NCBI GenBank assembly: GCA_010279815.1
Contig: QEOQ01000439.1
Span: forward strand, 586,308 to 650,307
DNA length: 64,000 nt
Direction of reading: 5' to 3'
Origin: Brachionus plicatilis
Lineage: Eukaryota; Rotifera; Eurotatoria; Ploima; Brachionidae
Shown here: piece after piece, positions 22,918 through 34,059 of the stretch
Layout of the letters: every line of letters begins with the position of its first letter
Numbering within the stretch: position 1 is the stretch's first letter
The notes under the pieces: model-generated
Told to the model about the DNA's origin: nothing
The model's input: only the letters and a program-made list of their open reading frames with translations
Database searches by the model: none
Program-made: the position numbers and the translations under genes

Positions 22918-25248
22918 ATGATGAAAGAATTCCAATCTAATGAGCTGACTCGCTCGGCTAATCTTAGAGACACTGTTTACGGCCAAATACATGAACATAT
23001 TAATTTTATCAAAAAGATAAAATTAAACAGTGAATTGAGTACAAAAGAAAAGGTAAGATTTTTTAATATTCGTTTTTGCTGCTAAAATAACTTTTTAATT
23101 AAGGACGAACAATTAAAAGAATATAAAAAAAGAATTGAAAATTACGCTGAAAATGAAACAAAACTCATGGTCGAAATTGAATCCCTGAAAAACCAACTGA
23201 GCAAATCTGAGAGCACCAGAATCGAAAATTCACAAAAAATTGACTTTTTATTCAAAACATTCAAATCTCTTACCGAACAACTCAAAGAACTCGAAGAGCA
23301 CAAAAAAAAAAGTGATTATTCATTAAAAATTTTAATTTACTTTATTTTCCCTTTAGCTGAATCAATTTGTCAACTTTTCATCAAAGATAATGAAATAAAA
23401 AAACAAAAAATTGAAGTATATTTAAAAAATGTAATTTTAAATTTAAATAAGTTTATTTTTTTTAAGGATTTTTGGCAAAAAGTTGGATTGATAGAGGAAG
23501 AGCATAAAATAAAAATAAATGATTTGACCGAGCAAAGTAAAATAAAAATTATAAAAATTATAAAAATTTTAATTTTTTTTGAAGATGAAAATTTGAAAAA
23601 TAAATTAAAAGAAAACTGCCAAAATTATGAAACCCAAGTTGGGGATCTTAACAAAAAAGTTTTTTTTTTTAATTTAATAAAATTTTAGCGAAATTTTTAA
23701 AATTTTTTTAGCTGGCTGAGCAAATTACCGAAATTAAAAGCCAAAATAAATCTATTTTGGACTTGACCAATGACTCTTTACTTAAAAGAGAGCTAATTGA
23801 TAAGATTCAAAATGAAAAAGGTAACCTTTCTAAAAAATAAATTAATTATAAAATTTAAATTTTTTTTTTACCAAGAAATACTTTCTGAAAATTTACAACA
23901 AAAAATCGATGAGATAAAAATTAAAGAGTCCGAGTGGTCAGTAAAATGTGAGGGGTTGGAAACAAAATTGTCCGAAAAGTTATGTAAAGAGTCAAATTTA
24001 ATGGAAAAAGTGGTCGATTCACAAAATTTAATAAATAATTTACATCAGCAAATAGATAGTCTAAAGACAGACTTGGACTCAAAGTCACTGGAAATCAAAA
24101 ATCTAGAAGAAAAGTCTAAAAAAGATATGGATTATATTTCCAGGACAAAAACGGAAGAATTTGAAGCCAAAATTTGTGTTCATTTGGAAAATATTTCCGC
24201 TTTGGAGCTTCAAATTGAGGAATTGAAATTAAAAATTGACGGACAAAATAGTGATTTGATTAGCAAAGATTCTCTGATCCAGGAGCTTAATTTTCAAGTA
24301 GAAAATTTTAAATTAAATTTAGAAAACCTGGAAAATTCGGTCAGCTCAAAACAAACAGAAATTGATAAATTTAGCACTGAAATAAAATTTTTAGAAGAAA
24401 AGGTAAATTTTAATTTAATATTTTTGTTAAAGTTTTAATCTTTTTTAATAAAGAGCCGATCTGACATTGCTAATTTTTCGGACAAAATTGCTGAGTTGAA
24501 ATTGACAATTACACAAAATGAAGATTTGGTCAAAATACTTGAGCGTGATAAAACATTTTTGATAGAAAACATAGTAATATTTTTTATTTTATTTTTTTTT
24601 TTTAAATAAAATTAAAATTTATTTTTTGCCAAGGATTCTTTGAAAAATCAGGAAAAAAAATTAACTGACCAAATTAAAGCAAAGAACGATGACATAGAAA
24701 ATTGGGTGACCAAATGTTTTGAGTTGGAGAAAAAGCTGGAGTCAGCAGAGACAAATGTGAAGTTATCTAGAGGCCAAAAGCGTTTTAAAATGGACAACTC
24801 TATTCCGGTAAACAGACCAAGTGGAGAAAGACGCCGCAAGATTAGATTAGATGACGAATCTATCAAAGAAATTCAGATCAGCATGGAATCGGACTTGAAT
24901 ATTTGTGAACGTTTGGATGAGAGTTGTGGATCGCCCCAAACCCAAACAATTCCGACTTACCAGATTCCAAAAAAAACTTTGAGTAAAAAAGATGATTTTG
25001 AGTGTCTGGGATTGGTTGAAGTAAGCAAAAAAATTTTTTTTTTAAATTTTATTTATATCTTAATAAATTAGGATCAGCATTTTTTGAAAAATTACCAACA
25101 GTGCATCAAAGAAAGTGTTGAGTCGTATCGTTTGAAACGCAAGTCTCGATGCCTGCCTCATTTATTTTCATCTGACAATGATCCAGTCGTTACCTCTACT
25201 CCAAATAGCCCTTTAAACAAATCTTCTGATTGTTCAGATTTTTTTTAA
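22918..25248 (+). CDS. Coiled-coil protein of unknown family, ten exons
   Basis: Exons: 22918-23052, 23104-23311, 23357-23415, 23467-23536, 23585-23658, 23712-23820, 23876-24402, 24454-24573, 24634-25020 and 25072-25248, giving 621 aa with consistent phases and GT-AG sites. Introns are only 45-60 bp. From ~45 to ~440 the chain is almost continuous heptad-like coiled coil rich in Glu, Lys, Leu and Asn. The C-terminal third has a basic patch (GERRRKIR) and a Ser/Thr/Pro-rich end that could be regulated by phosphorylation. I do not recognise the family; cytoskeletal, centrosomal and kinetochore proteins look like this. Several introns are multiples of three without stops, so retained-intron frames are possible. 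The start is the first of two adjacent ATGs, 144 bp from the divergent tRNA. AATAAA lies at 25,311. Confidence 0.8.
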
Positions 25249-25656
25249 AAAAATTGTACCGTTTTTGTAAGTTTTTCTTTGATTCGAATTGATTTTGTTA
25301 TTTAATTAATAATAAATTTGTTGTTTCCATAATTTTAATTTTTTGAATTTTTTTTTTTTATGTTTTAATTCATTTCTGTAAAACCGGTCAAAATTAAATT
25401 TAAAAAAAAACTTTTTGGGATTTATTACCTATCTCACATTTGAGGATAAACAAAGAAGTAAAACATGCTAAAAAAGATATTTTAAGAAATTTATTTCATT
25501 AAAATTATCAAAATGCAGGTAAATATTAACATTAGAAAATTTTTGGTCAAATATTTCACAGCGATGACTTTGTATCTTTATTAATCAGTTTCTTTTCAAT
25601 AATTTTACAATATATTAGGCTGAATCATATTTGATTAAAAAAATCGTAATACCATC

Positions 25657-26168
25657 GGCAACTTGAAGTTCATGATCATAATCAAATGATCAAAATTTAA
25701 TTGATTCAAATCTTAGTAAAAATGATGAAATTAGATTTTTTAAAATTTTTTAAATTTAAACATAAGATGTTTATTATTTTAATTTATAAAAAACAAATCT
25801 TTTTTTTCTAATTGACCTTTAATTGATTCTTTTAAATCTATATTTGAAAATTTTAAAGACAAATTTAAAATCGACATTAAGGTATCCAAATTATGACTTT
25901 AAATGATATTTTAATATTAATTAAAATATATTACGGCGAAACAAAGTTAAATTTTGTATTGCAAAATTTCAAAATATTGATTAAGAATTTTTTTGACTTT
26001 AGATAAAAATTCATATAATTTTGTATCTAATTATAGATTAAACAAATAATGTTTAATAAAGTATAGTCATTTATTATTAAAAAATTGATACAAATTACCA
26101 TTTTATTTGAATCAAAAACTAAAAATTTTGATGTGAAATTTACAATTGATCATGAACTTCATTTTGCC
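25657..26168. mobile_element. 512-bp MITE with a perfect 9-bp target duplication
   Basis: AATACCATC occurs directly before (25,648-25,656) and after (26,169-26,177) the element. The inverted ends GGCAACTTGAAGTTCATGATCA and GGCAAAATGAAGTTCATGATC differ at two positions over the aligned part. The homologous inverted copy near 39,005-39,045 lacks the element. The body is non-coding. It belongs to the same family as 59,140-59,637. Confidence 0.9.
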
Positions 26169-26251
26169 AATACCATCCTATAAAACCATAAATGGAAATT
26201 TTGTTAGAAAACAAAAATAACCAAAATATTAAATTTAAAATAACTAACTTT

Positions 26252-26420
26252 TATCGAGCTAGTGCTCCTTCAGAATAAAAGACCGCTTTCGACTAGTTCA
26301 AATCGATCCAGGAGTCTAGATTAGCAGACCGACAGCGATGGATACTTCATTCAGGGTATAAACAGATTTTATATATATTTTTTTTTTATATTTTCATTCT
26401 GAAGGAGCACTAGCTCGATA
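26252..26420. repeat. Perfect 25-bp inverted repeat, possible retroelement 3' end
   Basis: TATCGAGCTAGTGCTCCTTC (continuing to 26,276) is exactly repeated in inverted form at 26,396-26,420. The right arm is followed by CAGATAAACAGATAAATA. The sequence CTGAAGGAGC...TAGCT..CACAGATAAA recurs at 27,768-27,800, and a weaker version lies at 20,386-20,415. A stem-loop followed by an A-rich direct repeat looks like the 3' end of a retroposon, but this is inference. Confidence 0.5.
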
Positions 26421-27159
26421 CAGATAAACAGATAAATAAAAAAATTTGCAAAATTTTTTTTTAAGAAAAAAAATTTGAACTCAAGTCAAATGACTTGACT
26501 TGACTTGACTTTGACCTGATGACTTTTGCCCAAGTCTGTATTTTAGCTAAAGTTATTTTGATCGAATTTGCTTGAAATTTTTATTTGCTCGATTAAATTC
26601 CACCCCACTTATTAGCATTATTTCGAGCTTTTTCCATTTTAATAATTTTATTTATTTATTTATTTGAAAAATAGTTTTGGCAAAGCCTTGGCCGTTTTGA
26701 ATGGAGACTCAATCCTTTCTTTCAGCCAGTTGATAGTAATTTTGAAAAAATAAAGAAAATATATAATTTTGATGAAATGTTAATAAAATTGAATTTTTTT
26801 GAAAGATCTTGTGGATGATTTTAATAATTTTAATTTTTAAGTTTAAGTGAAAATTTTCGGCGTCTAGCTTTTTTACTTTTAGCTAAACCAATTTGGTTTG
26901 AAGAAGAAGATTCACTTAAATACACGTTAGCTTTATCATGAGAGCAGGTCATTTTGAATTTATTGTAATTTAGCTTTTTTCAAGTTTTTAATGTCATGTC
27001 TAATTTGATTTTTAAGCTTAAATATTTAATATTTTTAATATATTCATTTAAAATAAAAAAAATTTTAAAAAATGAAAAAACAAAAGAATAATAATTGTAA
27101 CAAATTTCTTAAGTTTCAATTTAAGGGCTCTATATTATAATAGCTTAGTTCATAATAAA

Positions 27160-27470
27160 AAGTTCAAAATAAACAAACTCAAGCTCCCACAAGTCTTGGC
27201 TTTTATACCACCTGAATACGTCTGTGACATTTTTGAAAATTTAAGGAAAAATTTAGCTGAAAATGATGAAATATCATTATTTTATTCATATTTTGAAAAA
27301 AATTACATTGGATCTGTTGAAACTAAGAAAAGTGGAAGAGGGACAGGTGTAAAAATTATAAATACACGCACTAAACCTTTTTTTCCAATATCGGTACACC
27401 AAATTTTGAATAAAAAACCCAAAATATTCATTTTTCTCCCCAATTTTTAAATTAATTATCCCTTTTAATT
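27160..27470 (+). pseudogene. MULE transposase C-terminal fragment
   Basis: The plus strand reads LAFIPPEYVCDIFENLRKN, then YFEKNYIGSVETKKSGRG and PFFPIS. The order of an F-P-x-x-V-x-x-x-F-E-x-L block, a YFExxYIG block and a P-x-F-P-x-x end is that of the C-terminal half of MULE transposases. No start or catalytic core remains. Confidence 0.65.
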
Positions 27471-27839
27471 AAATAAAAATATGAATTAAATTCACACCTG
27501 ATTTAATAAAACGTTACTTTTACTAGAATATTGTTCCCAATTAAATTAAAACGATGCCTAATTTATTAAAATGAAACCAATTTTTTTGACAGTTAAAAAA
27601 TTCTATCTAAGAAATTAAAATTAATAAATGTTCCATTAATCAAAAATGTCTAGTTCTGCAAGTTTTATCTATTTTTTTATATTTTAACTTTTTTTTAATT
27701 TTATCTTGCTTTTTCTTTACATTTTTATTTTAATTTTTCTTGATTATTTTTATTACATTTTTTTTTTTAATCTGAAGGAGCTTTAGCTTGGCACAGATAA
27801 AACAAATAAAAAAATAAAATAATAAAGGTTTCATTAATC

Positions 27840-28320
27840 AAAAATGATTAGTTCTGTAAGTATTGTAGAAAATAACTTTAACGATAAAGCAATGACGATG
27901 ATGACATTTCACAAAATAAAAGAAGTACACCAAAGACTTACGATTGTGTTTTAGATTTTGGATCGTTGGAAGAATTCAAAAGACTGGTCAAAAATTTAAA
28001 CACACATGCAATTGTTAATTTAACAAAAAAGTTTGTAAAAAATCAATATATTTCAAAGTTAAAAATGGTGAAACAAATGGTTCAGTTTATGTTTCAGACA
28101 ATCAACATTCAAATCATTCAAACGATGAAAATTCTGCTGCTGTTCCTCTTCAGACAAAAGAAAAAAATTTATATTTTCGATCACTTGGACAGACCAAAAA
28201 GATTAGTTACACAAGAAATGTTTTGTGAAAAATTTGGAGCTAAAATGACTAAGAGAAGATACTGGGCTAAGGTTCGTCAGCTGCTAGCCGTAAGCAATCT
28301 AAGAATATCAATTTGAATTT
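27840..28320 (+). pseudogene. MULE transposase N-terminal (WRKY-GCM1/FLYWCH-like) relic
   Basis: With two frame changes the plus strand reads ISSVSIVENNFND, then KTYDCVLDFGSLEEFKRLVK, then VCKKSIYFKVKNGETNGSVY and DNQHSNHSNDE. This parallels the intact frame at 36,540-36,118. An internal segment including the first zinc-ligand Cys is missing. It is inactive. Confidence 0.7.
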
Positions 28321-28658
28321 GAAAATTCATGTTATTTTTTTGAAAATAATTTTTATTTTATTTTTTTGATTTATGAAATCGCAAATCCAAAAAATTTGAT
28401 CGACTGAAAATAATAAAGTGTAACAAATCAATAAAAATTTCAAAAAATTTCATTTAACTTTAAAGAGATTTAATAAAGTTTTTTTTTAGATTTAACAAAT
28501 TTGTTTATTTAATAAATTGACAAAAGCTTTTTCAAGAAATTTATTTTCCTTTTTTTTTTAATTTCCTATAATTTGAATGTATCAGGAAAATGTTTGATAT
28601 TTTTGTAATAACTGTAAATTTAACCAAAACTTTATATCAAAATATAAATGTTAACAAA

Positions 28659-30104
28659 ATGAGTGATTTAAAGATTAGAAAATCTAAAATTTTTAACATG
28701 TTTCGAGAATGGACCGAGTCAATGACCATGCATGGATTTCCAAATATTTTTCGAACAAAGTATATCTCAATAAGAATCATGTGGATTAAATTTTTCTTCA
28801 CCTCGAATGGATTCTGTTTTTTTATAATATCAAGAATTCTAGTCGATTACTTTAAATACGATGTAGTGACAACAATAAAAGTTATTGAAAAAGACTCGAT
28901 GCCATTTCCAGCAGTGACTGTATGCAATACGAATTCATTTGTGACAGAAGAAGCCTTGAATTATGTAACATCATTTTTGACAAAAAATAATCTTACTGCT
29001 TTTCCTAATGTAAATTTAGGTGAAAGCTTCAACGGAAACTTTTCTAAGCTTTATTATACATATAATTTTATAAGATTTCTAACAGCATCAAACTCTAAAG
29101 AAAACAATCAAGAAATTTTGAAATCATTCTCTTTACCTTTCGAGAAAATGTTCATCAGTTGTCTTTACAATTTGCAGCCATGTGACCAAGACGTTTGGGA
29201 ATGGTACTATGATTATTTTTATGGCAATTGCTTTCGTTTTAACACTGGCAAAAATTCCAAAGGAGAGAATACTCAAATAAAGCATACAAATAGGGAAGGA
29301 AAATCTTATGGCCTAATGATTGAGCTTTTTGTTGGCAGTCAAAAAACACTAAGCTTTTCAAATGGAGCTCATATATTCGTTGATGATAATTGTTTCAAAC
29401 CAACATCAACTAGAGGCTACGATATAGCACCAGGGTCGATAACTAATTTAGCTTTAGATAAAATAATAACTAAGCTTATGCCAAAGCCATATAGTGAATG
29501 CATAGAAAATTTAGAAGATATTGACTCAGAATATTATAGAAAAGTATTTAGGTCGAATTTGACTTATCGACAATCAGACTGCTTTGATGCTTACATTTCA
29601 GATGAAATTTATAAAAGATGTGGATGTGAATTATTGTTAAGCAATTTGATAGTTGAAAAAAAACCTTGTAACACTTATCAAAAACAACTTTGCGGAAGTG
29701 ATCTGTTTAAAGAAATAATTGAGTCAAATTATAAGAGTAAAATCAGATCATTGTGTCCATTAGAATGTGAATCAGTCAGATACAAAATAAGCAAATCTGA
29801 AAATAAATATCCATCTGAATCATATGCAAAAGAACTTTTGGAAACGAACATGATCAAGAATTTGTTTTCAAATCGTTCAAATGTTTCTTTTGAAGAATTA
29901 AGTTCAAATATTTTGGCAGTGAATGTGTACTATGAATACCCAGAACAGACAGAGATAACACAGAGTGCAATTATCAGATGGGATGGTTTGGTTGCTAGTA
30001 TTGGCGGAACTTTAGGCTTATTTTTGGGAATAAGTGTTCTCAGTTTTGCCGAAATTATCGATTTAGTTTTTCAACTAATATTGGAAAAATTAAAGAAAAA
30101 ATAA
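28659..30104 (+). CDS. DEG/ENaC family channel, single exon
   Basis: A 481-aa two-TM cation channel subunit with no intron. TM1 is ~36-60; the N-terminal gating HG is present (H25-G26, MTMHGFPNIF). The ectodomain holds MPFPAVTVCNTNSF, SYGLMIELFVGS and a Cys-rich region (YKRCGCELL, CPLECESVRY). TM2 has GLFLGIS, whose G457-I-S459 matches the GxS filter. The frame is open from 28,590, but ATG 28,659 (ACAAAATGAG) gives the N-terminal length usual for the family and lies outside the upstream repeat. AATAAA follows at 30,118. The homologue at 16.4-21.2 kb has introns in TM1 and just before the TM2 filter. Absence of both here suggests retroposition or intron loss. The frame is intact, so it is probably functional. 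Confidence 0.92.
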   Translation: MSDLKIRKSKIFNMFREWTESMTMHGFPNIFRTKYISIRIMWIKFFFTSNGFCFFIISRILVDYFKYDVVTTIKVIEKDSMPFPAVTVCNTNSFVTEEALNYVTSFLTKNNLTAFPNVNLGESFNGNFSKLYYTYNFIRFLTASNSKENNQEILKSFSLPFEKMFISCLYNLQPCDQDVWEWYYDYFYGNCFRFNTGKNSKGENTQIKHTNREGKSYGLMIELFVGSQKTLSFSNGAHIFVDDNCFKPTSTRGYDIAPGSITNLALDKIITKLMPKPYSECIENLEDIDSEYYRKVFRSNLTYRQSDCFDAYISDEIYKRCGCELLLSNLIVEKKPCNTYQKQLCGSDLFKEIIESNYKSKIRSLCPLECESVRYKISKSENKYPSESYAKELLETNMIKNLFSNRSNVSFEELSSNILAVNVYYEYPEQTEITQSAIIRWDGLVASIGGTLGLFLGISVLSFAEIIDLVFQLILEKLKKK

Positions 30105-31206
30105 AACTAAACATACAAATAAAAATGCCAATAAAGATAACTTGGACAATTCATTTTGGCAAACAAATTTGCTCTGTCTAAATTTTTCCTTTTTTTAAGT
30201 GTTCAATTTTCTCAGTATTTTCATATTAATGGTTTAAACAAATTAATAATATGATTGTTTAAAAAAATTTTAAATTTCAAAGATTCTTTAACAGAAGCCT
30301 ATTTGAGGAAAAAAATCAAAGAATTTGTTAAAGAAAAGCATTTTTTTAATATAAAATATCTGTTACATTATCAAAATTTTAATTGTCTAGGAAAAGGCCA
30401 ATAGATTTAAAAGAGAATTTTTAAATTTATACTTTTATTTATTATACAATTTAATAGCAAAAAATTTTTTTTAAAAATATTTAATAATTTAAAAAATAAA
30501 GTCAAATTTCCAATTTTCTCTATTTCAACATATACCATAAACTCGTGTTCAGGACTCTAGAGAAAATCACAAATCCAAAATTTTTTTTTTAAAAGTCGAT
30601 TACAACGTTTCTATGTTATAACAATTAAAATTTAATTTGCTTTAAAATACTCTGAATATGGGATTTTTTCAAAAATAAAGTCCAAGTTTAACTTAAACTC
30701 TAACAAAAAAATGATCTATGCTCTCATAAAAAAATTTGAAAATTTTAAAAAAATTATAGAGCTACCGAAAACCTTTGCCCAGCATACTAGGAATAAACCT
30801 AAAATTTAACCGGAATTCTATATGGAATAGTTCCCATCGAAACCATTATAAAGTTATTTTTTTGAATTTTTTGAGAATTCCGGTTAAAATTAAGAAATCT
30901 TCTATTACTAAAAGCTAAATTTAACTAATGTTCTAATAAATTTCTGGCGTTTATTTCAGAATTAAAAAAAAAATTTAAAAAAATGTAGAATTAAATTCGA
31001 ATTCGTTTATAAGTCAAATTTAAGGATTCTTCCAATTTTTGAGTTTATTCTATGTGTAAAAAATGAAACAAATTTTCAAAACTACGTTGAAGCATCTTAA
31101 GTTTGATACTTTTTCTTGAATAAAATATTGCATACTTTTATTTTGTTTCTGGGAAAAATGATTTTAAGTGATGAAGAAACTACACCGGAGCTAGCTCAAA
31201 GAGAAG

Positions 31207-32639
31207 TTGGTTATTTCAAATAAAAACCGTACCAAAAAAAGGACTATTTTCAATCTCGATTCGAAACAAGAAGTATTAGAATATCTACAAACTAACGGTA
31301 ATAATCAAAGTGAAGCAGGTCGTGTATATAACATTCAACCAAGAATAATTAGTAATTGGGTGAAACAGAAAAACGAGATTGCTGATACTACTTACAAAAG
31401 AAGCAAAACTCGAGTTATTCAGAATATAACGGCCAGGTTTCCTGAAGTAGAAAACCGTCTTTTATTATGGTTTGACCTACAAAGATCTAGAAATAAATGT
31501 GTCAGTGGCTTGACGTTAAAATCAAAAGCACTAGAAATTCACCGTCATATATATGAACACAGTATTTGCAGTTATTTAGTATTTCAAGCAAGTGACGGAT
31601 GGCTTTTTGGGTGGTTAAATAGACACAATAAAACACTTCGTCGTGTAACAACAACTGGTCGCGAATTGCCTGTAAACTGTAACCGAGTTATAGCTGATTT
31701 TTTGAACAAAGCTGCAGAAGTATTTCGTAAACGTAATTTACACACGAAAAAAATATTTAATATGGACGAAACCGTAATATATTAAGATTGTCCAAGTCGT
31801 TATACTTATGCTATTAAAGGGAGTAAGCGAGTAAAAATCGATACAAATGGAGCCGAATTGGTTCGCATTTCAGCAATTTATACAGGTTCTTCTGATGGTG
31901 GAAAAATGCCATTATTTCTTCTTGTGCCTCGAACTAAAGAAATTGAAAATTTTCAACTACCAGACAATATACGAGTTAATTACAAAACTAGTGGTATTTT
32001 TAATGAAGATACGATTTGTGATTACTTAGCCACAATAATGAGTCATCAACAAAACAGTACTTTATATTTGGATTCTGCAAGATGTCATATAACGGAGAAG
32101 GTGAGAACCAAATTGGATGAATTAAGAGTTGAGTATATATTCATCCGTCCACGCATGACCAACAAACTCAACCAGCTGATGTAAGCTGGTTCGCCAAAAT
32201 CAAAAAAGCTTACTGTGCAACATGGACAGAATGGTCAAGAACCGCCCAAAGAACTTATACAATCCATGGAAATACTAGATCGCCTGGTTACGTTTTATCA
32301 ATTTAATGGTTATCAGAAATATGGGAAGCTTTCGAGTCTCATATAATTAAAAATTCTTTTGAGTCATGTGGTATTACTTGTCAAAACAGCTTGCATAAAA
32401 CATTGAAAGAATCAGTCTCCAAAAATCTTGATTTTAACACCTATATTGATAATATTGAAGAGGAAGAGGCAATAATGGGTTTCGATGACGAGGACAATTT
32501 TGATGAAAATTTAGAGGAGGAAAATGGATCTGCATTAAATATCCAAGAAAGTGTTGAAATTGAACCAGAACAAGCTAGGCCAACATCTACACGACATCTC
32601 AGACTCAACGATTCCAGTTATCAGGGCGTTATGTTTTAA
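31207..32639 (+). pseudogene. Tigger/pogo (CENP-B-like) transposase, broken
   Basis: The N-terminal helix-turn-helix reads SKQEVLEYLQTNGNNQSEAG and RIISNWVKQK. A CENP-B-type second HTH follows (SDGWLFGWLNRHN). The DDE_1 core has IFNMDETVIY (first Asp, near 31,770), LYLDSARCH (second Asp, near 32,075) and QPADVSWF (third acidic site, near 32,175). A TAA interrupts the frame at 31,783-31,785 directly after DETVIY. A one-base frame change falls before QPADVSWF, and further stops occur up to the acidic C-terminus at 32,391-32,639. Catalytic residues persist, so the damage is recent. Confidence 0.88.
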
Positions 32640-33419
32640 ATGATTTTAAAAGCCAACTTCAATCTCAGACCCGTACCCAGGATTTAGTTAAAATACTCGG
32701 CCTCGGCCACAGCCTGTTGTAAACAATACAGATTCTCAAGAAAATACAGCAGTAAAAAAAGGGGTCGTAAGAGACTTCCTAGAGATGAAAATGGATAAAT
32801 TATCCGACCAAGCAAATAAAATTTCAATTATATACATATATTTATTAAATTTAGTTCCAATTTTTTTCATTTTTTACACATAGAATAAGCTCAAAAATTG
32901 GAAGAATCCTTAAATTTGACTTATAAACGAATTCGAATTTAATTCTACATTTTTTTAATTTTTTTTCTTATTCTGGAATAAACGCCAGAAATTTATTAGA
33001 ACATTAGTTAAATTTAGCTTTTAGTAATAGAAGATTTCTTAATTTTTACCAGAATTCTCAAAAAATTCAAAAAAATTACTTTATAATGGTTTTGATGGGA
33101 ACTATTCCATATAGAATTCCGGTTAAATTTTAGGTTTATTCCTAGTATGCTGAGCAAAGGTTTACGGTAATTAAGAAATAGAAAAAAAGTCAAATATAAG
33201 CTTTTTTCTATTTTTGAACTTAACTTTAAAAGCATTATCAATATTTTTAAGCAATAAAATTTTCCATTATGCGTTTCATAATTTAAAATTTAAAAATAAC
33301 GTTTGAAACTTTTATCACAAAAATGATTTTAAGTGATTATGAAGATCTAGTGAGCCTAACAAATTTTCTGTCACAGCAAAATCTAGTGATTCAGGAAAAA
33401 GAAAAAGATACACATGAAT

Positions 33420-33520
33420 TTGGATGAACGTTATAAATCCTACCGGCTAGACTTTGATTATCATGTTTATACAAAAAATCCAATACTTCTTGTTTGAAAT
33501 CTAGTGTATATATTTTATTT
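33420..33520 (-). pseudogene. Second pogo-transposase N-terminus, inverted
   Basis: The minus strand reads LDFKQEVLDFLYKHDNQSLA followed by GRIYNVH, parallel to the start of the transposase at 31,255-31,340. Both share the upstream phrase AAAATGATTTTAAGTGAT (plus strand, 31,157 and 33,323). A related copy appears to have been fused or nested in the right end. Confidence 0.65.
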
Positions 33521-34059
33521 CTTTAAGTTAAATTTGGACTTTATTTTTGAAAAAATCCCATATTTAGAGTATTTTAAAGCAAATTAAATTTTAATTGTTT
33601 TAACATAGAAATGACGTAATCAACTTTAAGAGTCCTGAACACGAGTTTACGGTAAGATTGGTAAAACATTATAAATTTATGACAATTAAGGTTCAGTAGG
33701 AATTTGTCAAGGTTTGATAAAGTTAAAAATATAATTGTCAAAGTCCTTTTTTGTCAAAAAATAAAACAAATCAAATCCTTTAATTTACACTGAATTTATT
33801 TGTAGAATTAATTAATCATGAAAATATTACAATTATTGTTGAGTCAAAAAAAAACAATTTTTATCTCCCGAAATCTCTATATGTACCTCGGTATAACGAA
33901 AGGGTCGTTTCGAAATTTTGTTATTCGTTATATTAAAATTTAAATGTTAAAGGATTTAGAGAAATTTTTTTATTTCAAAGTTTATTTTGGAAAAATAATG
34001 TTATAAAGCCAGCTATTACTGGCTTTTAAATCTAGATTACCCAGCATAATCGAGAATTT

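Larger units (their letters stand above)
25560..28640 (+). mobile_element. MULE-derived repeat, left (plus) copy of an inverted pair
   Basis: Segments 25,575-25,656, 26,178-26,254, 28,015-28,440 and 28,440-28,635 match, in inverted order, 38,995-39,085, 38,935-39,000, 38,470-38,885 and 35,640-35,880. Each copy has its own later insertions. The repeat carries the MULE N-terminal coding relic at 27,840-28,200. It ends only ~25 bp before the ATG of the single-exon DEG/ENaC gene. Confidence 0.7.
30535..33652 (+). mobile_element. Tigger/pogo-type transposon with long inverted ends and TA target duplication
   Basis: Flanked by TA. The ends are CCATAAACTCGTGTTCAGGA at the left and the inverse of CCGTAAACTCGTGTTCAGGA at the right. 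The outer inverted homology covers ~30,535-30,700 and 33,520-33,652. A second, longer inverted pair lies inside (30,777-31,070 and 32,866-33,170). The element carries the pogo transposase relic at 31,207-32,639. Between the right-hand pairs sits a fragment of a second transposase in the opposite orientation. Confidence 0.85.

Noticed and set aside
23312..23356. Membrane segment YSLKILIYFIFPL in the coiled-coil protein
   Set aside because: It is encoded by a 45-bp GT...TTTAG intron that happens to be in frame; splicing it out restores the coiled coil.
26395..26425. Hammerhead ribozyme in the CTGAAGGAGC...ACAGATAAA motif
   Set aside because: The CTGATGA and GAAA core elements are absent in all copies.
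28030..28316. FDHLDRPKRL-containing frame at 28,030-28,316 and its copy at 38,581-38,820 as a conserved protein
   Set aside because: Both are near-identical DNA copies of a transposon, and the zinc-finger relic is in another frame; conservation reflects the repeat, not selection.
28581..28658. Upstream Met of the single-exon DEG/ENaC frame (28,590) as the start
   Set aside because: It lies in the transposon-derived repeat shared with 35,640-35,880 and adds residues not typical of the family; ATG 28,659 has a better context.
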